Shown here: piece by piece, positions 51,798-61,927 of the stretch
Position numbering within the stretch: the first letter of the stretch is position 1
Layout of the letters: each line of letters starts with the position of its first letter
Source of the DNA: Actinoallomurus sp050942425
GTDB taxonomy: Bacteria; Actinomycetota; Actinomycetes; Streptosporangiales; Streptosporangiaceae
Direction: 5' to 3'
Assembly (NCBI RefSeq): GCF_050942425.1
Contig: NZ_CP192063.1
Span: 5,332,001-5,396,000, forward strand
Length of the DNA: 64,000 bases
Position numbers and translations under genes: made by a program
Notes under the pieces: generated by a model
Seen by the model: only the letters and a program-made list of their open reading frames with translations
What the model was told of the DNA's origin: nothing
The model's database searches: none

Positions 51798-53336
51798 ATG
51801 AGCACAGAAGAAATCACGGATCGGCCGAATACCGGCTCTGGCATTGAGAAGAACGGGATCAACCCGGTGTCCGATGCCGAACGGCGAGGCACCCCCAGAG
51901 GACTGTTCGGGATCTGGTTCTCGTGGAACGTCTCGATCCTCGGCGTCAGCTACGGGATCTACGTGTTCTCCCTCGGGCTGAGCGTTTGGCAGGCGATCGT
52001 CGCCGGCATCGTCGGCTACGCGGCGTCCTCATTCCTGGTCGGTGTGCTCGCCGTCGGCGGGCCGCGGACCGGACTGCCCACGCTCACCCAGACCCGCTTC
52101 GCGTTCGGCATACACGGCAACAAATTCCCGAGCTTCTTCGCCTATCTGTCGAACGTCGGTTGGAAGGTCACGATCATCACACTGGCGTCCACCACCGGCG
52201 CCGAACTCTTCGCCAGGCTGTGGCCGTCGGTCTTCGCCTCCTCGAACGGCAAGGCGACCGTGACGGCCATCGTGCTGTGGTTCGTGGTCGTCCTCGCCGT
52301 CACCATGACCGCGGCGGTCTTCGGCCACGAGCTGATCACCCGGATCGAGAACTGGATCGCCTGGTTGACGGGCGTGATGACGATCGCGTTCATCGTGATC
52401 ATCATTCCGCACGTGCACTGGAGCAGGCTCGGCAGCACCCCTGACGGCTCGGCCTGGGCGTTCCTCGGCGGCATCGTGATGGCGATGACGATGGTCGGCA
52501 TCGGATTCCTCAACTACGGCGGCGACTTCGCCCGGTACCTGCCGCGGCGGACCAGAGCGCGGGGCGTCATCGGCTGGACGGCCGGCGGCATCACACTGCC
52601 GGTCGCCGTACTGCTGATCCTCGGCGTACTGCTCGCCGGCAGCGACCACGCGCTCGGCGAAGCGGCCGCGGCCGACCCGATCGCGGCGCTCACCGCGCTG
52701 CTGCCGTTGTGGTTCTTCATCCCGTTCTCGGTCGTCATCGTCATCTCGCTGATCGCGGCGGCCATCACCGGCCTGTACTCCTCGGGTCTGGCACTGCTCG
52801 CCCTGGGCGTGCCGCTGTCGCGCGCCGCCACGACGGTGATCAACATGGTGGTCATCTCCGCGGGCGCGTTCTACCTGCTGTTCATCTCCGACTCGTTCCT
52901 GGCCACCTTCCAGGCGTTCCTCGCGCTCATCGCCGTGGTGATGGGAACGATGGGCGGAATCCAGCTGCTCGACTTCATCCGGCAGCGCCGACTCGGCTGG
53001 AACGTCGGCATGGCACAGGCGGCCGGGTACGGCGGACGGGCGGGCCGGTGGACCGCGCTCGTCTCGCTCGCGGCCGCGACCGTGGTCGGTCTCGGTATGG
53101 TCACCTCGAGCGACAAGAACATCGGACGGGTCGTCGGTTTCCTGCTCTCCAAGAGCCAGGAGAAAGGCGTCATCGGCCAGACCAACATGGGTGTGCTCAT
53201 CGCGATGGCGATCGGCATCGTGCTCTACGGCCTGCTCACCTTCGTGCTGAAGTTCGACGTCCCTCCGAACTTCAGCAAGGCGCCCCAGCTCCAGGAAGGC
53301 GGCCTCCGAGATGGCGAGCAGCCCCGCGTGGCGTGA
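51798..53336 (+). CDS. NCS1-family permease (nucleobase/cytosine permease type)
   Basis: The 512-aa, twelve-helix protein is typical of NCS1 transporters (FGIWFSWNVSILGVSYGIYV; TLTQTRFAFGIHGNKFPSFF; GFLNYGGDFARYLPR). These carry purines, pyrimidines, hydantoins or related heterocycles with a cation. It is divergent from the nic regulator across a shared 19-bp site, so it is probably induced with the pathway. It could bring in a nicotinate precursor. Confidence 0.88.
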   Translation: MSTEEITDRPNTGSGIEKNGINPVSDAERRGTPRGLFGIWFSWNVSILGVSYGIYVFSLGLSVWQAIVAGIVGYAASSFLVGVLAVGGPRTGLPTLTQTRFAFGIHGNKFPSFFAYLSNVGWKVTIITLASTTGAELFARLWPSVFASSNGKATVTAIVLWFVVVLAVTMTAAVFGHELITRIENWIAWLTGVMTIAFIVIIIPHVHWSRLGSTPDGSAWAFLGGIVMAMTMVGIGFLNYGGDFARYLPRRTRARGVIGWTAGGITLPVAVLLILGVLLAGSDHALGEAAAADPIAALTALLPLWFFIPFSVVIVISLIAAAITGLYSSGLALLALGVPLSRAATTVINMVVISAGAFYLLFISDSFLATFQAFLALIAVVMGTMGGIQLLDFIRQRRLGWNVGMAQAAGYGGRAGRWTALVSLAAATVVGLGMVTSSDKNIGRVVGFLLSKSQEKGVIGQTNMGVLIAMAIGIVLYGLLTFVLKFDVPPNFSKAPQLQEGGLRDGEQPRVA

Positions 53337-56025
53337 GCCCGATCCATGGCACGCCCCCGCGACGTACTGGTTCTGGCACCGGCTTCCGACTCCTGCGGAG
53401 ATCCGGGAACAGGTCGCGCAGATGGCACGGGCGGGCTTTCGTTCCTTCCAGATCCAGGCCCGCCTGTCCTTCCCGCGGCAGGAGTACCTGAGCGAGGATT
53501 ACCTCGCGGCCTGCCGGCTGGCGGCCGACGAAGCGGCCGGGCACCGCATGATCATCGGTGTCTACGACGAGTACAACTGGCTCTCCGGCCACGCGGGCGG
53601 CCGTACCGTCGAAGGCCATGACGAGCTGCGCGAACGCCATCTCTTCTGGTCGACGGCGCAGCTCACGGACGCGGGAACCGACGTCGAGTGCACGGTGGAC
53701 GACATCCACCCCACGGACGTCGAGTACCTCCTGGACCCGGGGATGCACTGGGTCTTCGAGAACGGCGAAGTGCGGTGGGACGAGTGGGAGCTCGTCGCGG
53801 CCCTGGCGCACCCGGCCGGTGACGTGACCGACGAGGCGCAGATCTGCGATCTCACCCAATCGGCCCGGATCGGTTCGGCCGGTGCCGACGGCTGCACTGT
53901 CGTCGTTCCCCGCGATGCGCTTCCCACGGGATCGACCGCGGTGACCGTCTTCGTCGCGGCCCGATGCGCGACGAGCCGGATGATCAACTACCTGCTTCCC
54001 GAGGCGGCGGAGCGTTACACGGACGTCGGCTACGCCCCGTACGCCGAGGCGTTCGGCCCGCACTGGGGCAGCACGGTCAAGTACGCGTTCTTCGACCAAC
54101 CGCACGCGTGCTTCTTCCGCTGGCGTCAGCATCACGGGCATGTCGGCTCGTCGCTGATGTACACGCCGGAACTCGGCCGCCGATACGAGGCCGAGCACGA
54201 CGCCCCCTTCCGGCGTTCGCTGCTGGCGCTCGTGCGCGACATCGGCCCGATGACGCCCGCACGCCGCTGCGACTTCTTCGAGACCTACTCCACGCTGGGC
54301 ATCGACGGCTTCTTCGGCACCCTCGCCCGCTGGTGCCGGCAGCACGGCATCGCGCTGTCGGGGCACGAGGTCCTCGGCCATGTCTCCTCATGGGACCCGA
54401 CAGGGACGATCATCACCGACGACCCCCGGACGAACTTCGGGACCGACTACTTCGGGCTCGACCGGTGGCGGGACCACACCGCCGTCGACGCCCGGAACAC
54501 GGATCCGCAGCTCAGCGCGAAGTTCGGCGACTCGGTCGCGCGGGCGAACGGCCGCAGCGGATGCCTGGTCGAGCAGTACTTCGGCAGTACGGCGACCGGG
54601 TCGCACTTCGCGGCCGGACAGTGGGAGCTCACCCTGCGGGACCTGCGCGCGCAGACGATCCGCCACCACCTGCTCGGCGCCCGCCAGCTGCTGACGCACG
54701 CGTTCTGGCAGACCGACGGGGACGACCGCGAGGAGATGTTCACGAACCCGCGTTTCGACTTCGCGCCGGGGGTGAACTTCGAGCCTTGGTTCCCATATCA
54801 CCGCGCGTTCGCCGAAGAATCCGGCCGCCTGTCGGTGTTCCTCGACGACACGGAGCCACAGTGCGAGATCGCGGTCGTCTACCCGCTACGCAGCAGCTGG
54901 GCCGGTGGTCCAGCGCACCCGTACGGTGAGCACACCGCCTTCTGGACCGAGCATCTCGCGCGGAAGGGCTACGGCTATCACCTGGTCGACGAGCGCGACG
55001 TGCGGGCCGCCGCGGTCGAAGACGGGTGCATGGCCATCGGCGGACGCCGGTACCGCGGCGTGGTGCTGCCGGGCGTCGAGGTCGTACGGGACGGATCGAC
55101 GGTCGACGTGCTCGCCCGGTTCGTCGACGCCGGTGGCACGCTCCTCGCGTCCGGACCGCTCCCCGGTGCCACGCAGGCCGGCGGTGTGGACGCGACGCTG
55201 GCGGCGCGGATGGCCGGCCTGTGCGACGCGGCGACCATGTCCTACTGGCCGGAACCACCCTCCGCGCGGCAGGTCGAGGTGGTCCTGCGCCCGCTGCGTG
55301 CCCGGCACGCCGTCGTGGAGGTGGACGACCCGATGGGCTCGGCGGACTCCGGCGAGACCGTGTGGCAGTACGCGGGCCGCGACGCCGCGGGCACCCGGCT
55401 GGCTCTGTTCAACGACGCCGACCATCCCAGAACGGTGGCCGTCCGCCCCTCCTCGACTCCGGCCGAGGTGACCCGATGGCGGCCCGAATCGGGCGCGATC
55501 GAACCGCTGCGGACCACAGATGGCGCGTCGCTCACGCTCTCCCTCGCGCCCTGGGAACTGGTGTGCCTGAGTCTCCGCGACGGGACCACGCCCGTCCCCG
55601 GCGACCTGGTGCTGGCGGAGGGCTGGACCCTGCGCGCCGCAGGGCCGGAGATCCCGATCCGGGTGGACCGCGGCTGGGAGCTGCAGGGCCTCGCCGAGTT
55701 CTCCGGCATCGGCGAGTACCGGCTCACCTTCACCATTCCCGCCGGGGATCTCGCGTGGCCCGACTGGGAACTGATCCTGCCCGTCGTCGACACCAGCGCC
55801 GAGATCGAACTCAACCGCACACCGCTCGGCCGGTACGGCTGGGGCCCGATCCGCCGCGCGGTACCCCCTGGTCTGCTTCGCGGCCAGGGCAACGACCTGC
55901 GGGTGCACGTCGCCTCGACGGCCGCGAACCGCTACTACGCCGGTACGTCGCAGCGCGCCACACCCGCCCCCTGCGGGCTCGGCGCCGCCCCGCTGTTGCG
56001 CCCCAACTTGGAAGGCGCGAGCTGA
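53311..56025 (+). CDS. GH106-like alpha-L-rhamnosidase
   Basis: The 904-aa protein has an N-terminal barrel part with PATYWFWHRLPTPAEIREQV, then MARAGFRSFQIQARLSFP and GVYDEYNWLSGHAGG, resembling GH106 rhamnosidases. A beta-sandwich sugar-binding domain lies near the C-terminus (YRLTFTIPAGDLAWPDWELI). No signal peptide is seen, so it should act in the cytoplasm. Its ATG 53311 overlaps the permease gene by 26 bases, implying coupling. The pairing of an NCS1 permease with a rhamnosidase is unusual. Confidence 0.75.
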   Translation: MASSPAWREPDPWHAPATYWFWHRLPTPAEIREQVAQMARAGFRSFQIQARLSFPRQEYLSEDYLAACRLAADEAAGHRMIIGVYDEYNWLSGHAGGRTVEGHDELRERHLFWSTAQLTDAGTDVECTVDDIHPTDVEYLLDPGMHWVFENGEVRWDEWELVAALAHPAGDVTDEAQICDLTQSARIGSAGADGCTVVVPRDALPTGSTAVTVFVAARCATSRMINYLLPEAAERYTDVGYAPYAEAFGPHWGSTVKYAFFDQPHACFFRWRQHHGHVGSSLMYTPELGRRYEAEHDAPFRRSLLALVRDIGPMTPARRCDFFETYSTLGIDGFFGTLARWCRQHGIALSGHEVLGHVSSWDPTGTIITDDPRTNFGTDYFGLDRWRDHTAVDARNTDPQLSAKFGDSVARANGRSGCLVEQYFGSTATGSHFAAGQWELTLRDLRAQTIRHHLLGARQLLTHAFWQTDGDDREEMFTNPRFDFAPGVNFEPWFPYHRAFAEESGRLSVFLDDTEPQCEIAVVYPLRSSWAGGPAHPYGEHTAFWTEHLARKGYGYHLVDERDVRAAAVEDGCMAIGGRRYRGVVLPGVEVVRDGSTVDVLARFVDAGGTLLASGPLPGATQAGGVDATLAARMAGLCDAATMSYWPEPPSARQVEVVLRPLRARHAVVEVDDPMGSADSGETVWQYAGRDAAGTRLALFNDADHPRTVAVRPSSTPAEVTRWRPESGAIEPLRTTDGASLTLSLAPWELVCLSLRDGTTPVPGDLVLAEGWTLRAAGPEIPIRVDRGWELQGLAEFSGIGEYRLTFTIPAGDLAWPDWELILPVVDTSAEIELNRTPLGRYGWGPIRRAVPPGLLRGQGNDLRVHVASTAANRYYAGTSQRATPAPCGLGAAPLLRPNLEGAS

Positions 56026-56036
56026 CGCACGTGAGG

Positions 56037-56690
56037 TCAGGCGGGCTGGACCTGCCGCTGCGCCACCCGCGTGGCGACGCGCGTGACGCCCGCGGCCGCG
56101 ATCCAGCAGAGGTACGCCCAGTTGCCGGCGAACGCGACGGGGATCGACACGGCGAAGCAGGCGGCGATGGCGGCACTGCGCAGCATCGCGTTGGTGAAGC
56201 GTTCCGGCGGCGTGCCTTCGGCGGCCAGCCCGGCCCGTCGTACGTGCCAGGCCATCAGCAGGAACAGCAGGCTGGTCACCGTCTCGATCAGCGCGTAGAA
56301 ACCGAAGCGCAGCTGGAACGCCCCGTCGCCGGCGAGTACCTTCGTGGCGAACGGGATGAGCACGACCATCAACAGCCACAACCCGTTGAGCGAGCCGAGG
56401 ATCCGGTCGAGGCCGCGCAGGCCGCGGAGGACGTTGCGGTGCGCGGACCAGTGGGCCCAGATGACCACGAAGCTGATCAGGAACGCCTTGTACTCGGGTT
56501 GCGCCTCGACCGCCGAGTGCCACAGCTCGGCATTGGTACCGCCCTTGGGAACGGGCAGCTCCAGAGCGAGCAGAGTGATCGCGATGGCCACGACGGCGTC
56601 GGTGAACAGCAGCATGCGTTCGACGACAGGGCCCTCATGCTCACTATCGGGCTTCTCCACAGCTGACTCGGTCTCCGTCACAGCGGTCAC
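56037..56690 (-). CDS. TMEM175-like (DUF1211) membrane protein
   Basis: The protein is about 217 aa from GTG 56690; the start is uncertain, with longer in-frame versions possible. The first helix has the family motif R-x3-FTDAVVAIAITLLALELP, and five further helices follow. Bacterial TMEM175 relatives are potassium-conducting channels. It is convergent with the rhamnosidase gene, 11 bases away. Confidence 0.8.
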   Translation of the reverse strand: MTAVTETESAVEKPDSEHEGPVVERMLLFTDAVVAIAITLLALELPVPKGGTNAELWHSAVEAQPEYKAFLISFVVIWAHWSAHRNVLRGLRGLDRILGSLNGLWLLMVVLIPFATKVLAGDGAFQLRFGFYALIETVTSLLFLLMAWHVRRAGLAAEGTPPERFTNAMLRSAAIAACFAVSIPVAFAGNWAYLCWIAAAGVTRVATRVAQRQVQPA

Positions 56691-56788
56691 CGTAGCAGCG
56701 CGATGGGCTACGCCCGGATCATCGTCACCGCGAAGCGGAGGCGGCATGGCCCGGTCGGTCACGCCTGGAGCGGGCTCCACCCCAGCCT

Positions 56789-58180
56789 TCACTCCCGCTC
56801 TTCGAGGGCGGTGGTGAGGGCGGTCAAGGCGGCCGGCCAGGCGTGGCCCGGTGGTGTCGCGTAGCCGATGACGAGGGCGTCCGGGTTCGGTGCGGCGGTG
56901 TAGCGGCTCATGTCGTTCACGGCCACACCCGCCCGGTCCAGGCGGGCGAGCATGTCGCGCGTGCCCTCCGGCAGCGGCACCACCGCGTGCAGGCCGGCCG
57001 CGACGCCCGTGGCCCGCCGCGGCGGCGTACAACCGGCGAGCGCGCGGACGAGTTCATCACGGCGACGCCGGTAGCGCAGGCGGCACCGGCGTACGTGCCG
57101 GTCGTAGTCGCCGCGGTCGATGAGCTCGGCGAGGACCAGGTGGTCGAGTGTGTTGGAGTGGCGGTCGGCGAGACGCTTCTCCGCCAGGATCGCGTCGAGC
57201 AGGCGCGGCGGCACGACCAGCCAGCCCAGGCGAAGACCCGGTGCGAGGGTCTTGCCGGCGGATCCGGCGTAGAGCACGTGGTCCGGGGCGAGGCCCTGCA
57301 GGGCACCGACAGGCTGGCGGTCGTACCGGAACTCACCGTCGTAGTCGTCCTCGAGCACGAGACCACCGGTACGGCGGCACCATTCCAGCACGGCGGCGCG
57401 CCGGTCCGCGGACAGCTGCGCCCCCGTCGGGAACTGATGCGCCGGCGTGAGCACCGCCATCTCCACGTCCAGTGCGCCGAGCAGGTCGGTGCGGGCGCCG
57501 TCGTCGTCGACGGGAAGGTCCACCGACGTCAGGCCGGCTCGGATCAGCGCCTCGGGCACCTCCGGCAGGCCGGGGGATTCGACCGCGACCCGCACGACGC
57601 CGGACCGGGCGAGCGCGGCGCCCACCAGCGCGACCGCCTGCCGGTATCCGGTGCACAGCACGACGCGGTCCGGGTCGGCGTCGACGCCGCGGACGCGGGC
57701 CAGGTACGCGGCGAGGGCGCGGCGCGCGGCCAGCGGACCCCGCGGGTCGCCGTAGGTGAGGGCATCGGACGGCCCGGCGTCCAGCACGCGCCGTGTCGCG
57801 GTCAGCCATGCGGTGCGCGGGAAGATGCCGAGGTCCGGCCGGCCGGGGCGCAGGTCGTACCGCGGCGCGGACTCGTCGTCGTCCGGCGCCGCCGATGCCG
57901 TGGCGCGGCCAGGGGTTCCCGCGACGTACGTGCCCGCGCCGCGGCGGCTCGTCAGGTACCCCTCGGCGACGAGCTGGGTGTAGGCGTCGGCGACGGTGTT
58001 GCGGGCGACGCCGAGGTCGGCCGCGAGCTGGCGGGAGGAAGGCAGCCGCGTCCCCGCTCCGAGCCGGCCGCCGCGCACCGCGGCGCGCAGCGAGTGCTCC
58101 AGCCCGGCACGCAGGCCGGTACCACCGGTCCGCTCCACGTACAGGTGCAGGTCCACACCCGGCTTGGCCCAAGAATTCAT
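56789..58180 (-). CDS. MocR/PdxR-type regulator (GntR HTH fused to aminotransferase)
   Basis: The 463-aa protein has a GntR winged helix (LPSSRQLAADLGVARNTVAD) and a class I aminotransferase-like domain with PLP Lys in YAGSAGKTLAPGLRLGWLV. MocR proteins sense PLP or an amine through this domain. It is divergent from an MFS gene (77 bp apart) and probably controls it. Confidence 0.9.
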   Translation of the reverse strand: MNSWAKPGVDLHLYVERTGGTGLRAGLEHSLRAAVRGGRLGAGTRLPSSRQLAADLGVARNTVADAYTQLVAEGYLTSRRGAGTYVAGTPGRATASAAPDDDESAPRYDLRPGRPDLGIFPRTAWLTATRRVLDAGPSDALTYGDPRGPLAARRALAAYLARVRGVDADPDRVVLCTGYRQAVALVGAALARSGVVRVAVESPGLPEVPEALIRAGLTSVDLPVDDDGARTDLLGALDVEMAVLTPAHQFPTGAQLSADRRAAVLEWCRRTGGLVLEDDYDGEFRYDRQPVGALQGLAPDHVLYAGSAGKTLAPGLRLGWLVVPPRLLDAILAEKRLADRHSNTLDHLVLAELIDRGDYDRHVRRCRLRYRRRRDELVRALAGCTPPRRATGVAAGLHAVVPLPEGTRDMLARLDRAGVAVNDMSRYTAAPNPDALVIGYATPPGHAWPAALTALTTALEERE

Positions 58181-58256
58181 CTGCCGATTGGACCATGAGT
58201 GTGGGCCATCACCCCCTTAGCGTCCTCCCTGGACGATCGACCGGGGAGGTACGGCG

Positions 58257-59399
58257 ATGAAGTGCCCTCGGGGGTGGATACTCGCTCTGATGCTGGTGCC
58301 GGCCGCCGCGAACGGGTTCGGGCGGTTCTCGTACGGCCTCCTCGTGCCGGCGATGCAGCACCATCTCGGCTGGTCGAGCCTCACCGTCGGCGGGCTGAGC
58401 GCCGCCAACTCCGCCGGTTACCTGATCGGCGCGGTCGTCGCCGACCGCGTGCTCACGGTGTTCGGTGAGCGCGGCGCCGTGCTCGGCCCGCTCGCCGTGG
58501 CCACGCTGACCGTCCCCGCGTGCGGCGCGACCGGTGACGTCGCCGCGCTGCTGGTCCTCCGGCTGGTCGCCGGAGCGGCGGGGGCCATCGCCTTCATCGC
58601 GGGCGCCGCGGTGCTGACACGGCTCACCGCCGAACGCGAGACACGCGCCCTGGGCGTGTACTTCGCCGGGCCCGGGCTGGGCATCGCGGTCTCGGCTCTC
58701 CTCATCACGCCCGTCGCGGTCACCGGGCACTGGCGTACGGGCTGGCTGCTGGCCGGCGCGCTGTGCGCGGTGTGCGTGGCGCTGGTCGCCCCGGTGCTGG
58801 CGCGGATGCCGCTCGCGCGGCCGGTCCGGGGCGGCCGCCCACGCTCGTGGGAGCGCCGTCGCGTCGGCGCGCTCCTCGCCTCGTACGGGTTGTTCGGCGC
58901 GGGCTACATCACCTATATGACCTTTTCCGTCGCCTACCTGCGCGGCAACGGGCGCACGCCGGGCCAGCTCGTATGGCTCTGGTTCGTTCTCGGCGCGGCC
59001 GGCATCGTGATCGGCCTGACGCTGGCCGCGCCGCTGAGCCGGATCGGCGGGGGCGGTGGCGTCGCCGTGCCGGTGGCGATGACCGCGCTGGCGTCGGCCC
59101 TTCCCCTTCTTTCGGGCAGCCGCGCGGTCGAGCTGGCCTCCGCGGCGCTGTTCGGCAGCTTCTTCTCGGTCAGCGCGACCGTCACCGCCTCCGCGCGCCA
59201 GAGCCTGCCGCCCACCGAGTGGCCGCCCGCGATCGCCGGCCTCACCGCCGCGTTCGGGGTCGGGCAGTGCGCCGGTCCGCTCATCAGCGGAGCCATGGCC
59301 GATGGCCCGTACGGTCTGCGCGCCGGGCTGCTCACCGGGACGCTGTTGCTGGCGGCGAGCGCCGTGTGCGCCCTGTTCCAGCCCGGCGTCCCGGCATAG
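58257..59399 (+). CDS. MFS transporter (YbfB/YjiJ type)
   Basis: The 380-aa, twelve-helix protein (AAANGFGRFSYGLLVPAMQH; LSAANSAGYLIGAVVADRVL) starts at ATG 58257 after GGGGAGG. The family is often found divergent from MocR regulators. The substrate is unknown. Confidence 0.85.
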   Translation: MKCPRGWILALMLVPAAANGFGRFSYGLLVPAMQHHLGWSSLTVGGLSAANSAGYLIGAVVADRVLTVFGERGAVLGPLAVATLTVPACGATGDVAALLVLRLVAGAAGAIAFIAGAAVLTRLTAERETRALGVYFAGPGLGIAVSALLITPVAVTGHWRTGWLLAGALCAVCVALVAPVLARMPLARPVRGGRPRSWERRRVGALLASYGLFGAGYITYMTFSVAYLRGNGRTPGQLVWLWFVLGAAGIVIGLTLAAPLSRIGGGGGVAVPVAMTALASALPLLSGSRAVELASAALFGSFFSVSATVTASARQSLPPTEWPPAIAGLTAAFGVGQCAGPLISGAMADGPYGLRAGLLTGTLLLAASAVCALFQPGVPA

Positions 59400-59415
59400 G
59401 CGACGCTGAGATCGG

Positions 59416-60120
59416 TCAGCGATCGCTCCCGTCGCGTCCGAGCCGGACGACGTGGGCGGCCACGGCGATGCCCCAGATCGCGCCGCCGAATGCGATCGTT
59501 CGCTGAGTCAGTCCCTGATATGCGGCCGTCTGGGGTGCCAGTATCGCGATCAGGCCGATGATGAAGACGACTCCCAGCAGGACCGAGGGAACGGTGAACC
59601 GGCGCCACTGTGGCAGGCGCTTGAAGCGGCGGGCGAGCACGAACGGCGTGACGATCAGCACGAGGACGCATGCGAAGCCGGTCGCGCTGTGCACCTGCGC
59701 ATGCCAGGAAGTGGTCGCGTGGGCCTGGTCGCAGCCGTCGGCGGCCCGGCAGTCGAGCCGGAACGCCGCGTCGGTCAGGTCTTGAATCCCCGAGAGTGCG
59801 GCCAGCCAGGGCCCGGATCGGCCGGCTCGCCCGTCGTACGTGAGTGACGGACGCAGCCCGAACAGGATGAAGGCGATACTTCCGGCACCGGCGAGCGCCT
59901 GCGGGATGAGGTACGCCCACGCGTGCGGGGCGGTGAGGGCGCCCATGTCGCTGATGTCGTCGTGAACCGGGCTGTAGGCGGGGCCCTGCCATGCGCCGGC
60001 CACCAGCCACGTGCACACGGCGACGATTTCCGAGATCAGGCCGATCGATCCCCATCGGGCTAGGGAGCGGGGCGCGGGTCGTGCGGCGGTGCTGCGGGAC
60101 GCAGGTCGTATGCCGGTCAT
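59416..60120 (-). CDS. DUF998-type membrane protein
   Basis: The 234-aa protein has six hydrophobic helices with the short conserved SPVHDDISDMGAL near the first loop, as in DUF998 proteins. The start at ATG 60120 follows GGGAAGG. It lies 14 bp after a MarR gene on the same strand, so it is probably controlled by it. Function is unknown. Confidence 0.8.
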   Translation of the reverse strand: MTGIRPASRSTAARPAPRSLARWGSIGLISEIVAVCTWLVAGAWQGPAYSPVHDDISDMGALTAPHAWAYLIPQALAGAGSIAFILFGLRPSLTYDGRAGRSGPWLAALSGIQDLTDAAFRLDCRAADGCDQAHATTSWHAQVHSATGFACVLVLIVTPFVLARRFKRLPQWRRFTVPSVLLGVVFIIGLIAILAPQTAAYQGLTQRTIAFGGAIWGIAVAAHVVRLGRDGSDR

Positions 60121-60134
60121 GGTGTGCCTTCCCT

Positions 60135-60671
60135 TCACGAGCCCGACGGGGCCGTGGTCGGCGAGCCGTCGTCCGGGCGCGCGGACCGCTGGTGAGCCGC
60201 CGCTCGCCGCACCTTCGGTGTGGTCCGGATGCGCCGGGCGTGGCGGGCTCGCCGCTCGGACCCGTCGGCGAAGAACCGGACCAGGGTGTCCAGCTCGGAT
60301 ACGGAGTAGCGGTCAAGCTCGGCGGTGGCCTCTGCGGCGAACGGTTTGAAGATCTCGGCGACGCGGGTGAGGAGGGCGGGCGTGAGCTGCACGAGGAAGC
60401 GGCGCCGATCGCCGGGGTCCCGGGTTCTGCAGGCGTATCCGGCCCGTTCCAGGCGGTCGAGTGCCGTCGTCATCGCCGACTGGCTGAGACCGGCGTGTTC
60501 GGCCAGCTCGGTCAGGCTCAGCGGCCGGTCAAGGAGTAGGTCGACGCATCGAAGATCGGTTCGGTTGAGCCCCAGTCGTTCGGCGACGGCCTGGTCGAAG
60601 GCGTCGATCTCGCGCTGGTAGCGCCGGATCGCGGCGGACAACCTCGCGACCGTGATCTCTCTGTCGGGCAT
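60135..60671 (-). CDS. MarR-family regulator
   Basis: The 178-aa winged-helix protein (LSLTELAEHAGLSQSAMTTA; DPGDRRRFLVQLTPALL) has a basic, disordered C-terminal tail. ATG 60671 follows GTCGGAG. A TATAGT/GGAATATCC promoter-like region (60680-60697) contains a short dyad that could be its own operator. Confidence 0.85.
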   Translation of the reverse strand: MPDREITVARLSAAIRRYQREIDAFDQAVAERLGLNRTDLRCVDLLLDRPLSLTELAEHAGLSQSAMTTALDRLERAGYACRTRDPGDRRRFLVQLTPALLTRVAEIFKPFAAEATAELDRYSVSELDTLVRFFADGSERRARHARRIRTTPKVRRAAAHQRSARPDDGSPTTAPSGS

Positions 60672-60722
60672 AACTCCGACTATAGGATATTCCGAAAATC
60701 GAAGCATCTACCGAACAGGACA

Positions 60723-60768
60723 GGTCGACCCGGCGGCTCGGCCATGAGCCGGAGCCGCCGGGTCGACC
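60723..60768 (-). terminator. Terminator after the S1 protease gene
   Basis: GGTCGACCCGGCGGCTC and GAGCCGCCGGGTCGACC form a perfect 17-bp stem with a 12-base loop, between the protease stop (60809) and the MarR promoter. Confidence 0.75.
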
Positions 60769-60808
60769 AGGTGTCGGACGCCGGTGTCCACCACCTTCGT
60801 CCGCTTTC

Positions 60809-61927
60809 TCAGGGCTGGGGCCTGTCCCACAGCGTGAAGGCGAAGTTCCGCAGGACGGGGGTGACGGGCTGGTAGAACGTGGTGCCGCCGACGGAGCAGT
60901 TGCCGGAGCCGCCGGAGAGCATTCCGAGTCCGGTGCCGCCGGCGTAGAACGGGCCACCGCTATCGCCCGGCTCGGCGCAAGCCGTCGTTTGGGTCAGACC
61001 ATTGACCGTTTCGCCACTGCCGTAGGTCACGGTCACATTGAGCGCCGTGACGGTGCCACCGCGGACACCGGTGGTGCTGCCGCTTCGCTGTACCGCCTCG
61101 CCGACGAAGGCGTCGCCCGAACCGGAAATGAACTGCCTGGTGCCGGCGACCGTACCCCAAACGTGGATTCCGGCAGTGTCGTATTCGACGACGCCGTAGT
61201 CACCGCCGGCGCCGAAGACGTTCGCTTGGCCCGAATTGCTGCCGAGACGGCTGGTCAGGCCCTGGTTGGCGAACCAGGTAGAGCTGAGGTGCGTGCAATG
61301 TCCGGCGGTAATGAAGAAGTGCCGGGCACCGTTGAAAACATTGAAACCCAGTGAGCAGCGTGCCGTGCCCCCTGCAGCGCTTGCGTAGATGGCCGTGCCG
61401 TCCAGCATGGTGGGGCCATCGAGCGTGCTCAGCCTTCCGTTGAGAGGCACGATCCTGGCCGCCGGACCGAGCCTGCCGGCGACGGACCTGAGCTTGGTCA
61501 GCTTGGAACCGGTGACGGATTCGTCCGCTGAGATCACGACCTGGTCGGTGGCGGGGTCGATCGCCCACGCGGTACCGGGGATCCGGGCAGAGCGGTCGAG
61601 TTCGTCGGTCGCCCTGGTGAGGTCGGCGTGGCTGCGAGCGACCATTCGCGGGGTCGCGCCGGCCGCACGAACGCTCTGGGCCGCGGCGTTGTCGGTGACG
61701 GTGACGGTGAGCCGACCCGTCGCCTTGTCGAAATACGAGCCGACGCTTCGGTTGTCGCCCAGGCGTTCGGCCAGCGTGGTCGCGAGGTTCGCCAGATGTT
61801 GCCGGTCGGTCGGCGCGGTCGGTTTCGGCGATGGCGACGCCGCGGCCTGCGCACTCGGCATGGCAGCCGAGAAAACGGCCGTAACAGCCATCGCGACCAC
61901 ACATGAGAATGAAGCGATCTTGACCAC
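60809..61927 (-). CDS. Secreted S1 serine protease (streptogrisin-like)
   Basis: The 372-aa preproenzyme starts at GTG 61927 after GGAGGGACC. A Sec signal (about residues 1-28, SAQA-AAS) is followed by a propeptide and a chymotrypsin-fold domain with catalytic His (FITAGHCTHL), Asp (GGDYGVVEYDTAG) and Ser (CAEPGDSGGPFYAG). Streptogrisins are extracellular proteases made as self-cleaved precursors. It is a single gene with its own terminator. Confidence 0.9.
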   Translation of the reverse strand: MVKIASFSCVVAMAVTAVFSAAMPSAQAAASPSPKPTAPTDRQHLANLATTLAERLGDNRSVGSYFDKATGRLTVTVTDNAAAQSVRAAGATPRMVARSHADLTRATDELDRSARIPGTAWAIDPATDQVVISADESVTGSKLTKLRSVAGRLGPAARIVPLNGRLSTLDGPTMLDGTAIYASAAGGTARCSLGFNVFNGARHFFITAGHCTHLSSTWFANQGLTSRLGSNSGQANVFGAGGDYGVVEYDTAGIHVWGTVAGTRQFISGSGDAFVGEAVQRSGSTTGVRGGTVTALNVTVTYGSGETVNGLTQTTACAEPGDSGGPFYAGGTGLGMLSGGSGNCSVGGTTFYQPVTPVLRNFAFTLWDRPQP

